Below are positions 1 to 8,004 of a stretch of DNA of 39,414 nucleotides, one piece after another. The notes under the pieces are model-generated. The model was not told the DNA's origin and ran no database searches. It was given only the letters and a program-made list of their open reading frames with translations. Position 1 is the stretch's first letter; the number at the start of each line of letters is the position of its first letter. The position numbers were made by a program, and so were the translations under genes. The DNA comes from Rhodospirillales bacterium (GTDB lineage Bacteria > Pseudomonadota > Alphaproteobacteria > Acetobacterales > Acetobacteraceae), in contig JANXTF010000085.1 of the NCBI GenBank assembly GCA_025352565.1, forward strand, positions 1 through 39,414, written 5' to 3'.

Positions 1-1351
1 CGCTGATGCCCATTTTCGAGATGCCGGACGCGACATAGAGGTTCAGCCCCACCGGCGGGTGGCACAGGCCGATCTCCATGTTCACCGCCATCATGATGCC
101 GAAATGGATGGGGTTCACGCCCAGCCTGACCGCGACCGGGAACAATATCGGCGCGAAGATCAGCACGATGGCCGAGGGGTCCATCACGTTGCCGGCTGCG
201 AGCAATATGATGTTGCAGACCAGCAGGAAGCCGACCACGCCGAAGCCCTGCAAGCTCATCCATTCCGCCAATCCCTGCGGTATCTGCTCGGACACCATGA
301 GGAACGAGAACAGCACCGCGTTGGTGACGATGTACAGGATCATCGAACTCATCGCGGCACTGGTCAGCAGCACCTTCGGCACGTCGGCCAGCTTGAGGTC
401 CTTGTAGACGAACACCGCGACCACGAAGGAATACACCGCCGCCATCGCCGCCGCCTCGGTCGGCGTGAACAGGCCGGCATAGATGCCGCCGATCACGATC
501 ACGATCAGGAACAGGCCCCAGAAGCTGTCCACGAACGCGCGGCCGCGCTCGGCCCAACTGGCCTTCGGCAGACGCGGCAGGTCGTTCTTGTAGGCCTGGT
601 AGAACGTCATGGCGCCCAGCAACGTCGCCAGGCACAGGCCGGGCACCACGCCGGCGATGAACAGCTGGCCGATCGAGGCCGAACTCACCGGATGCCCGTC
701 CGGCCCGATCGGGTTCATGCCGCTGGTGGCGACCGAGTAGATCACCAGGTTGATCGAGGGCGGGAACAGGATGCCCAACGCGCCCGAGGTCGCGATCACG
801 CCTGCGCCGAACCGCTTCGGGTAGCCGCTCTTCACCATCGCCGGCAGCAATATCGAGCCGATCGCCACCACGGTCGCCACCGACGAGCCCGAGATCGCCG
901 CGAACAGCGCGCACGACACCACGCCCGCGAGCCCCAGCCCGCCATACCAATGGCCCACCATCGTGGTCGCGAAATGGATCATCCGCTTGGCGACGCCGCC
1001 ATTGGTCAGGAAATTGCCGGCCAGGATGAAGAACGGGATCGACATGATCTCGAACTTCTCGATGCCGGTGAACAATTTCAGCGACACCGTCACGATCGGC
1101 ACGTCGGTCATGGTGAACATGAACGTCAGCACCGACAGGCCGAGCGCGATCGAGATCGGCATGCCGGTCACGAACAGCGAGATCAGCAGCCCCGCGATGA
1201 TCAGGCCGCGCCCGCCCGACGGCACCACGATCAGGCCGAACTTCGACAGCAGGCACACGCCGATCAGCACCAGCGGCGCGGCCACCATGATGGCGGCGGC
1301 AGTGGCGCCCCGGTTGGGCGGGATCGGCGCGTCGAAGACCGCGCTGCTCAT
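1..1351 (-). CDS. dctM: TRAP transporter large permease, DctM subunit (partial, C-terminus beyond window)
   Basis: This is the membrane channel subunit of a tripartite ATP-independent periplasmic transporter, which moves an organic acid inward using a sodium or proton gradient. I translated the reverse strand by eye. It starts at ATG 1351 and stays open to the window edge, giving about 450 residues. The product is a long run of hydrophobic helices with DctM-type stretches such as GILFPPSIN, FAAISGSSVAT and GNVMDPSAI. The start overlaps the dctQ stop as ATGA, so the two are translationally coupled. The last residues and the stop codon lie to the left of the window. The family call is firm; the substrate is inferred only from the divergent tcuAB genes. 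Confidence 0.93.
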   Translation of the reverse strand, partial: MSSAVFDAPIPPNRGATAAAIMVAAPLVLIGVCLLSKFGLIVVPSGGRGLIIAGLLISLFVTGMPISIALGLSVLTFMFTMTDVPIVTVSLKLFTGIEKFEIMSIPFFILAGNFLTNGGVAKRMIHFATTMVGHWYGGLGLAGVVSCALFAAISGSSVATVVAIGSILLPAMVKSGYPKRFGAGVIATSGALGILFPPSINLVIYSVATSGMNPIGPDGHPVSSASIGQLFIAGVVPGLCLATLLGAMTFYQAYKNDLPRLPKASWAERGRAFVDSFWGLFLIVIVIGGIYAGLFTPTEAAAMAAVYSFVVAVFVYKDLKLADVPKVLLTSAAMSSMILYIVTNAVLFSFLMVSEQIPQGLAEWMSLQGFGVVGFLLVCNIILLAAGNVMDPSAIVLIFAPILFPVAVRLGVNPIHFGIMMAVNMEIGLCHPPVGLNLYVASGISKMGIS

Positions 1352-1932
1352 GCCTGGATTCCTGTGGTGGCGCCCTGCGGATGCAAAGCCGGGCTCGGGT
1401 CGTCGATGCCCTCCACCTGGTGCGAGGCGTGCGGCACCTCGCCGGTGCGCCAGAACACCCAGGCCACCTGCAGGAAGCGGAAACACATCAGCCCCGAGCC
1501 GAGCGGGATCGCCAGATAGACAATCCATTTCGGGGCTTCGAGATCATTGGAGCGGCTATCGGTCTCCGACAGATCCCAGACGAAGGCGGCGCCCAACGAG
1601 GCGATCACGCCGGTGAACACGGCCCCGGCCAGCAATCCGAACAGGATCACCTTGTAGCGATGGTCGATGCCCAGGCGGTTGACCAGCACGTCCACGCCGA
1701 CATGCACGCCCTGGCGAACGCCATAGGCGGCGCCGAACTTGGCCATCCACACGAACATGTAGATGCACAGCTCCTGCGCCCAGGTCAGGTCGATGTCGTG
1801 CAGATACGGGAACAGGAACGGCACCGTGCTGCCATAGCGGTGCAGCACGGCAACGAAGATCAGCAGGGTCGCCCCGCCGATCAGGCAGGAGATGACGATC
1901 TCCTCCAGCCGGTCGAGTATCCGCAGAAACAT
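1348..1932 (-). CDS. dctQ: TRAP transporter small permease, DctQ subunit
   Basis: This is the small membrane subunit that associates with DctM in TRAP transporters. The 194 residues show four hydrophobic segments (near residues 13-35, 50-70, 90-115 and 135-158), the normal DctQ layout and length. The motif DLTWAQELCIYMFVWMAKFG around residues 48-67 is typical of the family, including the conserved W-x-x-E. A short charged tail follows the last helix. It lies 28 bp downstream of dctP and overlaps dctM by four bases, so dctP-dctQ-dctM form one transcription unit reading left. A small permease is strongly supported; the transported acid is not shown by this subunit. Confidence 0.93.
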   Translation of the reverse strand: MFLRILDRLEEIVISCLIGGATLLIFVAVLHRYGSTVPFLFPYLHDIDLTWAQELCIYMFVWMAKFGAAYGVRQGVHVGVDVLVNRLGIDHRYKVILFGLLAGAVFTGVIASLGAAFVWDLSETDSRSNDLEAPKWIVYLAIPLGSGLMCFRFLQVAWVFWRTGEVPHASHQVEGIDDPSPALHPQGATTGIQA

Positions 1933-1960
1933 GCAGCCGATCCCCGTTCCCGCCCGGCGC

Positions 1961-2962
1961 CTATTGCGCCGCGAGCTTCTGCGCCTCGTCGATCATGTCC
2001 TTGCCGATGCGCGATTCGGCGGAGGCGTAGACGGGCATCATCGCCGCGCGCCACACCTTCATCTCGTCCGGAGTCGGGTCGTGGATGGCGGTCTTGCCGG
2101 TGGCGCGGATGGCGGCCAGCGCCTTCTCGTTGTCCTGCACCGAGTTCGCGTTGTTCGACACGGTGGCTTCCGCCATGGCCTTGTCCAGCTCGGTGCGGAT
2201 ATCGGCCGGCAGGCCGTCCCAGAACTTCTTGTTCACCACCACGGCGTATTGCAGGTGGATGTGGTACAGCGTGGTGATGTTCTTCTGCACCTCGTTCAGC
2301 TTCTGCGTGGTGTAGTTGGACGCGGTGTTCTGCGCGCCATCCACCACGCCGCTCTGCAGCGCCTGGTACAATTCCGAGAACGCCATGATCTGCGGGTTGG
2401 CACCCATGCCGCGCAGCGTCTGGTCGTCGACCTTGGAGCCGGAGATGCGGATCTTGAGCCCCTTCAGATCGGAGGGCTGGATCAGCGGGCGGTTGGCCGA
2501 GATCAGGTAGAAGCCGTTGTCCCAGTAGGCGAGACCCTTCACGCCCTTGGTCTCGAGGCGCGTGAACAGGCCCTTGCCCAGCGGGCCGTTGATCATGCGG
2601 TCATAGGTCGCCTGGTCCTTGAACAGGAACGGCAGGTCCAGCACCTCGAACTGCTTGACGCCGAGCGGCGCGAACTTGGCGGTGGAGGGGGCGAGGATCT
2701 GCACCGCGCCCAGCTGCAGCGCCTCCATCTCCTCGGCGTCCTTGTAGAGCGTCGAGTTGGGATACACTTCGATCTTGACGCGCCCGTTGGTGTACTTCTC
2801 GGCCAGCTCCTTGAATTTCAGCGCGGCCTTGCCCTTGGGGGCCGCGTCGGTCACCACATGGCTGAACTTGATGACGATCGGCGCCTGCGCCCGGGCCTGT
2901 CCGGACATGCCCAAGCTCGCCACAAGGGCGGCGAGGCATAGCGCGAGTTTGATCTGTTTCAA
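1961..2962 (-). CDS. dctP: TRAP transporter substrate-binding protein, DctP family
   Basis: This is the periplasmic receptor that captures the organic acid and delivers it to DctQM. The frame is open further upstream, but the best start is TTG at 2962, with a GGGAGAGA ribosome site a few bases ahead and a clean signal peptide (KQIKLALCLAALVASLGM, then a QARAQA cleavage region). The mature protein begins APIVIKFSHVV, a standard DctP opening. The middle carries the PSDLKGLKIRISGS block, whose arginine in this family pairs with the substrate carboxylate. The next block, ELYQALQSGVVDGAQN, is also conserved. The 333-residue length is normal. It is the first gene of the TRAP operon and is transcribed away from tcuA, suggesting an organic acid related to tricarballylate or aconitate as substrate (inference). 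Confidence 0.92.
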   Translation of the reverse strand: MKQIKLALCLAALVASLGMSGQARAQAPIVIKFSHVVTDAAPKGKAALKFKELAEKYTNGRVKIEVYPNSTLYKDAEEMEALQLGAVQILAPSTAKFAPLGVKQFEVLDLPFLFKDQATYDRMINGPLGKGLFTRLETKGVKGLAYWDNGFYLISANRPLIQPSDLKGLKIRISGSKVDDQTLRGMGANPQIMAFSELYQALQSGVVDGAQNTASNYTTQKLNEVQKNITTLYHIHLQYAVVVNKKFWDGLPADIRTELDKAMAEATVSNNANSVQDNEKALAAIRATGKTAIHDPTPDEMKVWRAAMMPVYASAESRIGKDMIDEAQKLAAQ

Positions 2963-3130
2963 TCGTCTCTCCCGTCGATCGCGGCCGAATCCTTGCCGCC
3001 GGCCTGTTGGCACTTGGACGCAAAGTGCGGGAAAGCGCCCGGTTATTCAAGGCCCGGTTATTCAAGGCCAGAAGCTGGACGACCGCACCTTCCCGCGATA
3101 TGCCGCACCCATGCGATATCGACCATTCAC
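2963..3130. promoter_or_regulatory. Divergent intergenic region between TRAP operon and tcuAB
   Basis: These 168 bp separate the TTG start of dctP from the ATG start of tcuA and must hold both outward promoters. They contain a perfect 15-bp tandem duplication (see separate entry) and, next to dctP, its GGGAGAGA ribosome site. I cannot assign -35/-10 boxes with confidence. No regulator gene lies beside it in the window. Confidence 0.5.
3037..3066. repeat. Perfect 15-bp tandem duplication in the TRAP/tcu divergent promoter
   Basis: The 15-mer GCCCGGTTATTCAAG occurs at 3037-3051 and again at 3052-3066 without a mismatch, and three bases of a third copy (GCC) follow. It could be a paired regulator half-site or a replication-slippage duplication. 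The window holds other 15-bp duplications of unrelated sequence, which favours slippage. Confidence 0.9.
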
Positions 3131-4519
3131 ATGAATCCGCTGTGGGACGTCGTCGTGGTCGGCGGCGGCAACGCGGCGCTCACCGCCGCCATCACCGCGC
3201 GCGAGGCCGGCGCCTCCGTGCTGCTGCTGGAGCACGCGCCCCGCGCCATGCGCGGCGGCAACTCGCGCCACACCCGCAACCTGCGCGCGATGCACGCGGC
3301 GCCCACCGCCGTGCTCACCGAGGCCTATCTCGAAGACGAGTACTGGGACGACCTGCTGCGGGTCACCGGCGGCGACACCGACGAGAAGCTGGCCCGCCTC
3401 ACCATCCGCGCCACCGCCGAGGCATTGCCCTTCATGGCGCGCTGCGGCGTGCGCTTCCAGCCGAGCCTCACCGGCACGCTCAACCTCAGCCGCACCAACG
3501 CCTTCTTCCTCGGCGGCGGCAAGGCGCTGGTGAACGCCTATTACGCCACCGCCGAACGCCTGGGCGTGGCGGTGTTGTACGACACCGAGGTCGAGGAGGT
3601 GCGGCTCGAGGACGGCTTCGTCCGGGCACTCAAGGTCACCAGCAAGGGCTTTCCCCTCGAGGTGCGCGCCAAGGCCGTCGTGGTCAGCTCCGGCGGCTTC
3701 CAGGCCAACATCGAGTGGATGCGCGAATACTGGGGCGACGCGGTGGACAATTTCCGCATCCGCGGCACCCCTTACGCCACCGGCCGCGTGCTCAAGAATT
3801 TGCTGGGGCAGGGCGTCGCCTCGGTCGGCGACCCCACGCAATGCCACGCGGTCGCGATCGACGCCCGCGCGCCAAAATTCGACGGCGGCATCGTAACCCG
3901 ACTGGACTGCGTGCCCTACAGCATCGTGGTGAACCAATCCGCCGAGCGGTTCCATGACGAGGGGCAGGACGTCTGGCCCAAGCGGTATGCCATCTGGGGC
4001 CGGCTGGTGGCGCAGCAGCCGGACCAGATCGCCTACAGCATCATCGACAGCCGCAGCCGCACGCTGTTCATGCCCTCGGTGTTCCCTGCCATCGAGGCGC
4101 CCACCATCGGCGAGCTGGCTGGCAGGCTCGGCCTCGACCCGGCGGCGCTGCAAGCCACCGTCGCGCGGTTCAACGCGGCCTGCCAGCCGGGCCCGTTCGA
4201 CGCCTCCCGCCTCGACGGCGTTCATACCGACGGGCTCGACCCGCCGAAGACCAACTGGGCGCGCCCGATCGCCGAGCCGCCGTTCATCGGCTACCCGCTC
4301 CGTCCCGGCATCACCTTCACTTATCTCGGCGTGCGCGTGGACGAGAACGCCCGCGTGATGATGCAGGACGGCCGGCCGGCCGGAAACCTGTTCGCCTCCG
4401 GCGAGATCATGGCCGGCAGCATCCTGGGCCGCGGCTACCTCGCCGGGTTCGGCATGTCCATCGGCACCGTGTTCGGCCGCATCGCGGGCCGGGAGGCCGC
4501 ACGCAATGCCAAAAACTGA
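3131..4519 (+). CDS. tcuA: FAD-dependent tricarballylate dehydrogenase TcuA
   Basis: TcuA oxidises tricarballylate to cis-aconitate, passing electrons through bound FAD to TcuB. From ATG 3131 the protein has 462 residues, close to the family length. It opens with the dinucleotide-binding motif DVVVVGGGNAALTAA. The flavin-contacting GGNSRHTRNLR follows at about residues 39-49, as in the fumarate reductase/succinate dehydrogenase flavoprotein superfamily. The C-terminal FAD region NLFASGEIMAGSILGRGYLAGFG is intact. The open frame extends upstream, but that part looks non-coding and carries the 15-bp repeats. The stop overlaps the tcuB start by 14 bp. A related dehydrogenase for another tricarboxylate cannot be excluded, but pairing with a TcuB-type partner makes TcuA the best call. 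Confidence 0.88.
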   Translation: MNPLWDVVVVGGGNAALTAAITAREAGASVLLLEHAPRAMRGGNSRHTRNLRAMHAAPTAVLTEAYLEDEYWDDLLRVTGGDTDEKLARLTIRATAEALPFMARCGVRFQPSLTGTLNLSRTNAFFLGGGKALVNAYYATAERLGVAVLYDTEVEEVRLEDGFVRALKVTSKGFPLEVRAKAVVVSSGGFQANIEWMREYWGDAVDNFRIRGTPYATGRVLKNLLGQGVASVGDPTQCHAVAIDARAPKFDGGIVTRLDCVPYSIVVNQSAERFHDEGQDVWPKRYAIWGRLVAQQPDQIAYSIIDSRSRTLFMPSVFPAIEAPTIGELAGRLGLDPAALQATVARFNAACQPGPFDASRLDGVHTDGLDPPKTNWARPIAEPPFIGYPLRPGITFTYLGVRVDENARVMMQDGRPAGNLFASGEIMAGSILGRGYLAGFGMSIGTVFGRIAGREAARNAKN

Positions 4520-5651
4520 AATGGGCGAAGCCGGGATGGGCGAAACTGAATCGGCGGCCATGCTCGAAGCCCGCCGCGCGATGGAGGTGTGCAACGCCTG
4601 CCGCTACTGCGAGGGCTATTGCGCCGTGTTCCCCGCCATGGAGCTGCGGCGGGAGTTCGGCACCGGCGACCTGAACTACCTCGCCAATCTCTGCCATGGC
4701 TGCCAGGGCTGCTATTATGCCTGCCAATACGCGCCGCCCCACGCATTCGGGATCAACGTGCCCAGGGTGCTGGCCGAGGTTCGCGCCGAGAGCTACGCGC
4801 AATACGCGTGGCCCGACAAGCTGGCCCGGCTATATGAGCGCAACGGCCTGGTGATGGCGCTGGCGACGGCCGGCGGCATCGCGTTCGTGCTGCTGCTGGC
4901 CCTGGCGCTGCAACGGCACGACGTGCTGTTCGGCCCCCAATCGCTGGCCCCTGGCGCCGGCTTCTACAACGTGGTGCCCTATGGCGCGATGGTGTGGACC
5001 GGGTCCGTCACCTTCGGGTTCTCCCTGGTGGCGCTCGCCATCGGCTTCGCCCGCTTCTGGCGCGACACCGGCGGCGGCCGTCTCGCCCAACCCCGCCCGC
5101 TGCTCCAGGCGCTCCGCGACGCGGCCACGCTGAAATATCTCGGCGGCGGCGGCCATGGCTGCAACGAGCGCGACGAAAGCTTCTCCACCCACCGCCGGTG
5201 GCTGCACCACCTGATGGCCTATGGTTTCCTGCTCTGCTTCGCCGCCACCAGCGTGGCGACCGTCTATGATCATTTCCTGGCATGGCCGGCGCCCTACCCG
5301 TTTTTCAGCCTGCCGGTATTGCTCGGCACCATCGGCGGCATCGGCCTGACCATCGGCTGCGCCGGCCTGTTCTGGTTCAAGCTCACCGGCGACCAGGCGC
5401 CGCGCGCCCGCAACCTGCTGGGCGCGGATGCCGGGCTGCTGCTGCTGCTGCTGCTGGTCGCGGTAACCGGCCTGTTGGTGCTGGCGTTGCGCGCGACCGG
5501 GGCAATGGGCGTGGCGCTATCGGTGCATCTGGGCGCGGTGCTGGCGCTGTTCCTGACGCTGCCCTACAGCAAGTTCGTGCATGGGGTGTATCGGATGGGC
5601 GCGCTGGTGCGGCATGCGGTCGAGCGGCCGGAGGCGACGCACCGCTCCTGA
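4506..5651 (+). CDS. tcuB: Tricarballylate utilisation protein TcuB (4Fe-4S/membrane cytochrome-like electron carrier)
   Basis: TcuB reoxidises the FADH2 of TcuA and feeds electrons into the membrane. The 381-residue protein has two cysteine clusters near the N-terminus, CNACRYCEGYC at residues 29-39 and CHGCQGCYYAC at 63-73, suited to Fe-S clusters. Several membrane helices follow (around 117-137, 160-180, 235-255, 265-285, 305-330, 340-360). Histidines are present in or near these helices, but I did not assign heme ligands. The ATG lies inside the end of tcuA, so translation is coupled. In Salmonella the third tcu gene is an MFS carrier, TcuC; here its place appears to be taken by the divergent TRAP system (inference). 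Confidence 0.9.
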   Translation: MPKTEMGEAGMGETESAAMLEARRAMEVCNACRYCEGYCAVFPAMELRREFGTGDLNYLANLCHGCQGCYYACQYAPPHAFGINVPRVLAEVRAESYAQYAWPDKLARLYERNGLVMALATAGGIAFVLLLALALQRHDVLFGPQSLAPGAGFYNVVPYGAMVWTGSVTFGFSLVALAIGFARFWRDTGGGRLAQPRPLLQALRDAATLKYLGGGGHGCNERDESFSTHRRWLHHLMAYGFLLCFAATSVATVYDHFLAWPAPYPFFSLPVLLGTIGGIGLTIGCAGLFWFKLTGDQAPRARNLLGADAGLLLLLLLVAVTGLLVLALRATGAMGVALSVHLGAVLALFLTLPYSKFVHGVYRMGALVRHAVERPEATHRS

Positions 5652-5654
5652 GCA

Positions 5655-5987
5655 TCAGGCCGGCGTCAGCCGGGCTTCAAGATCCTGTCTCAGCTGACCG
5701 CATGAGATCAGGCGGCCCACGACTGCGTCGATCCGGGCCTTGAGGTCGGTGCCGGTGCGCTGGTAGCCGAGCAGGCGCGCGATGCCCACGCAGAGTTCGG
5801 CACGATCCGCCGCACCGTTCTCCCGCAGCACGAACCGCGAGGCCGCCTCGATCTCAAGCGCCGGCAGCATCTCCGCTTTCAACGACGCGCCGCTCAACCC
5901 GGATGCGCGATGGCAGGCATTGCGGCGGCTGATCGACGACGCGGACCTCGCTTCGCTGGCTGGCTGGCTGCGGCGGGCCGGCGGCAC
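5655..5987 (-). pseudogene. C-terminal remnant resembling a DUF3320-containing helicase
   Basis: This is a 110-codon frame whose last 70 or so residues look like a real domain. The part RAELCVGIARLLGYQRTG followed by a helix ending in VGRLISCGQL resembles the small C-terminal DUF3320 domain of large superfamily 1 helicases of the DUF4011 type. The first 35 codons are serine- and arginine-rich and look like out-of-frame sequence. No helicase motifs occur upstream, where the antitoxin fragment overlaps instead. I read it as the tail of a deleted gene. The family match is from memory of the domain's shape and is tentative; the alternative is a small orphan protein. Confidence 0.4.
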
Positions 5988-6268
5988 CGATCGCGACCTT
6001 CGAACAGATGAGCATTTCGGCCTGGATGCAGGAGCGCCCCGACGGTCGCGAAGGCTGGCGCGGCGCCGCGCCTGGCTTCTCTCATGGCGGCGATGGTTTG
6101 GGCGTTCGGCCTCAATGGCTCGAACGGAAGCGCCTTGTCATGCGCCACACGGGTCAGCAACAGCCGGAACGCATCCGACACGGTGAGGCCTATGGTGGCC
6201 AGGATCGTGGCGGCCTCCTGCTTGATCGCCGGGTCGATCCGGGCGCGCACGACATCATTGACCGACAT
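5894..6268 (-). CDS. RelB/DinJ-family antitoxin, orphan, with aberrant C-terminal extension
   Basis: RelB/DinJ antitoxins bind their promoter through an N-terminal ribbon-helix-helix domain and neutralise a partner RNase through the C-terminus. Here ATG 6268 is preceded by AAGGGG at good spacing. The N-terminus VVRARIDPAIKQEAATILA, then GLTVSDAFRLLLTRVAHDKALPFE, is a clear RelB/DinJ fold, followed by AMREARRGAAPAF. Family members normally stop near 85-100 residues with an acidic tail. This one continues to 124 residues with an arginine- and alanine-rich tail, as expected after a frameshift or deletion. No toxin frame follows. DNA binding may survive; toxin neutralisation probably does not. 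Confidence 0.7.
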   Translation of the reverse strand: MSVNDVVRARIDPAIKQEAATILATIGLTVSDAFRLLLTRVAHDKALPFEPLRPNAQTIAAMREARRGAAPAFATVGALLHPGRNAHLFEGRDRCRRPAAASQPAKRGPRRRSAAAMPAIAHPG

Positions 6269-6285
6269 TGGCACCCCTTCCCGTT

Positions 6286-6302
6286 GGGCTATAGCGTAGC
6301 CC
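6286..6302. promoter_or_regulatory. Inverted repeat upstream of the antitoxin gene (possible operator)
   Basis: GGGCTA and TAGCCC form a perfect 6-bp inverted repeat around the five-base spacer TAGCG, 18 bp upstream of the antitoxin ATG. RelB-type antitoxins repress their own promoters at such palindromes. This is a candidate operator by position and symmetry only. Confidence 0.45.
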
Positions 6303-6304
6303 AT

Positions 6305-6324
6305 TCCTGGTGAATTATCCAGGA
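6305..6324. promoter_or_regulatory. Second inverted repeat in the antitoxin/acyl-CoA synthetase divergent region
   Basis: TCCTGG and CCAGGA flank the AT-rich eight-base spacer TGAATTAT. It sits two bases beyond the first palindrome, between the divergent antitoxin and acyl-CoA synthetase genes. Tandem palindromes of this kind fit cooperative ribbon-helix-helix binding, but no -10/-35 boxes can be fixed with certainty. Confidence 0.4.
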
Positions 6325-6422
6325 TGCTCCAATGGGGCAGGCGCGACGTATGGGCTTCAATTGCGGTCCCTGGCGGGCTATTGCCACACATCGCGCCACG
6401 CAAAACCACCGGGGAAATGCCG

Positions 6423-7994
6423 ATGACCAGCTATGCCGCCGATACCGTGTGGGGCCTGCTCGCGCGCGGGGATGATCGGGCGCCCGCGATCGCCGCCCCC
6501 TCGGCCGATGGGGAGGCGCGGGCGCCGCTCAGCCATGCGGCGTTGCGGGCGCTGGCGAAGCGGACGGTCGCCGACCTGAACGCCATGGGCATCGGGCGCG
6601 GCGACCGGGTGGCGATCGTGGCGCCGAACGGGCCGGAGATGGCGGCGGCCTTCGTGTGCGTGGCGTGTGCCGCCACCACGGCGCCGCTGAACCCAGCGTA
6701 TCGGGGGGAGGAGTTCGAGTTCTATCTGGCGGACCTCGACGCCAAGGCGCTGCTGATCCAGCAGGGCATGGACAGCCCGGCGCGGGCGGTGGCCGCGGCA
6801 AGGGGCATTCCGGTGATCGCGCTGGTGCCGGACGCGGAGGTGGCGGGCGCGTTCACCCTGCACCCGGAAGCGGCGCACCCGGAAGCGGCGCACCCGGAAG
6901 CGGCGATGACGGGGGCGGTTCGGCTTCCGGGTTTCGCGGCGGCGGAGGATGTGGCGCTGATCTTGCACACTTCGGGCACCACGTCGCGGCCCAAGATCGT
7001 GCCGTTGCGGCATGTCAACGTGACCGCCTCGGCCACCCATATCGGGGCGGCGCTGGCTTTGGGGCCGGACGATGCCTGCCTCAACATCATGCCGCTGTTC
7101 CATATCCATGGGCTGATCGCCGCCGTGCTGTCGTCATTGGCGGCGGGCGGCTCGGTGGTGTGCACGCCGGGGTTCAACGCGTTCCGGTTCTTCGCGCAGT
7201 TCGCCGAAGCGCGGCCGAGCTGGTTCACCGCGGTGCCGACGATGCACCAGGCGCTGCTCGGGCTGGCGCCGCGCCACAAGCCCGCGATCGCCGCGGGGCG
7301 GCTGCGGTTCATCCGCTCGTCATCGGCCTCGCTGCCGCCGCAGGTGATGACGGCCATGGAGGCGGCGTTCGGGGTGCCGCTGATCGAGAGCTACGGCATG
7401 ACGGAGGCGGCCCACCAGATGGCGTCCAACCCGCTGCCGCCGCGGCCGCATCACGCCGGGTCCGTCGGGCTGGCGGCGGGGCCGGAGGTGGCGATCATGG
7501 ATGATGACGGGCACATTCTGCCGGCGGGCGGCCTGGGGGAAATCGTGATCCGGGGGCGCAACGTGACGGCGGGCTACGAGCGCAACCCGGAGGCGAATGC
7601 GAAGGCGTTCACCGATGGCTGGTTCCGCACCGGAGACCAGGGGACGCTGGACGCGGAGGGCTATTTGCGGCTCACCGGCCGGCTGAAAGAGATCATTAAC
7701 CGGGGTGGTGAGAAGATATCGCCATTGGAGGTGGATACCGTGCTGATGGACCATCCGGCGGTGGCGCAGGTGGTGACGTTCGGCATTCCGCACGACAAGC
7801 TGGGCGAGGAGGTGGGCGCCGCCGTGGTGCTGCGGGAAGGCCATGTGCTGGACGAGCATGGGCTGCGGGCGTTCTGCGGCGAGCGCATGGCACCGTTCAA
7901 GGTGCCCCGGCGGATCGTGTTTCTCGGCGAAATTCCAAAGGGAGCGACCGGGAAACTGCAGCGGATCGGGCTGGCCGAGAAGCTCGGCCTGTGA
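6423..7994 (+). CDS. AMP-dependent acyl-CoA synthetase, oxalate-CoA-ligase (AAE3/Pcs60)-like
   Basis: This enzyme activates a carboxylic acid to its acyl-CoA through an acyl-AMP. I chose ATG 6423 for its GGGGAAA ribosome site; ATG 6417 is an in-frame alternative. The 523 residues carry the ANL motifs in order: HTSGTTSRPK near 182-191, ESYGMTEAAHQMASNPLP, YLRLTGRLKEIINRGGEKISP, and the catalytic lysine in PKGATGKLQ near the end. The string TEAAHQMASNPLP matches the plant AAE3/yeast Pcs60 oxalyl-CoA synthetase subgroup as I remember it, so oxalate or a related small acid is the likely substrate. Residues 147-161 are a HPEAA triplet repeat absent from the core fold. The panE-like gene starts 10 bp downstream. 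Confidence 0.85.
   Translation: MTSYAADTVWGLLARGDDRAPAIAAPSADGEARAPLSHAALRALAKRTVADLNAMGIGRGDRVAIVAPNGPEMAAAFVCVACAATTAPLNPAYRGEEFEFYLADLDAKALLIQQGMDSPARAVAAARGIPVIALVPDAEVAGAFTLHPEAAHPEAAHPEAAMTGAVRLPGFAAAEDVALILHTSGTTSRPKIVPLRHVNVTASATHIGAALALGPDDACLNIMPLFHIHGLIAAVLSSLAAGGSVVCTPGFNAFRFFAQFAEARPSWFTAVPTMHQALLGLAPRHKPAIAAGRLRFIRSSSASLPPQVMTAMEAAFGVPLIESYGMTEAAHQMASNPLPPRPHHAGSVGLAAGPEVAIMDDDGHILPAGGLGEIVIRGRNVTAGYERNPEANAKAFTDGWFRTGDQGTLDAEGYLRLTGRLKEIINRGGEKISPLEVDTVLMDHPAVAQVVTFGIPHDKLGEEVGAAVVLREGHVLDEHGLRAFCGERMAPFKVPRRIVFLGEIPKGATGKLQRIGLAEKLGL
6861..6905 (+). repeat. Three perfect 15-bp tandem repeats inside the acyl-CoA synthetase gene
   Basis: CACCCGGAAGCGGCG is repeated three times at 6861-6875, 6876-6890 and 6891-6905, encoding HPEAA three times. 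The unit preserves the frame, and the repeat falls in the linker before the phosphate-binding loop, so it is tolerated. The identity of the copies implies recent expansion or active slippage. Confidence 0.95.
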
Positions 7995-8004
7995 GGCGGC
8001 GGCT

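Noticed and set aside
59-1519. Long plus-strand open frames over the TRAP genes
   Set aside because: They are rich in H, R, Q, D and E in the manner of antisense shadows in high-GC DNA; the reverse strand gives clean DctM and DctQ proteins.
3037-3066. CRISPR-like or integron-like repeats
   Set aside because: Two directly adjacent 15-mers have no spacers between them and no palindromic structure.
5782-6186. Plus-strand frame with a protein-like helix (WQALRRLIDDADLASLAGWLRR)
   Set aside because: The rest of the frame is serine- and arginine-rich, no ribosome site is present, and it opposes the antitoxin. It may be part of the same decayed region, but I cannot support it as a gene.
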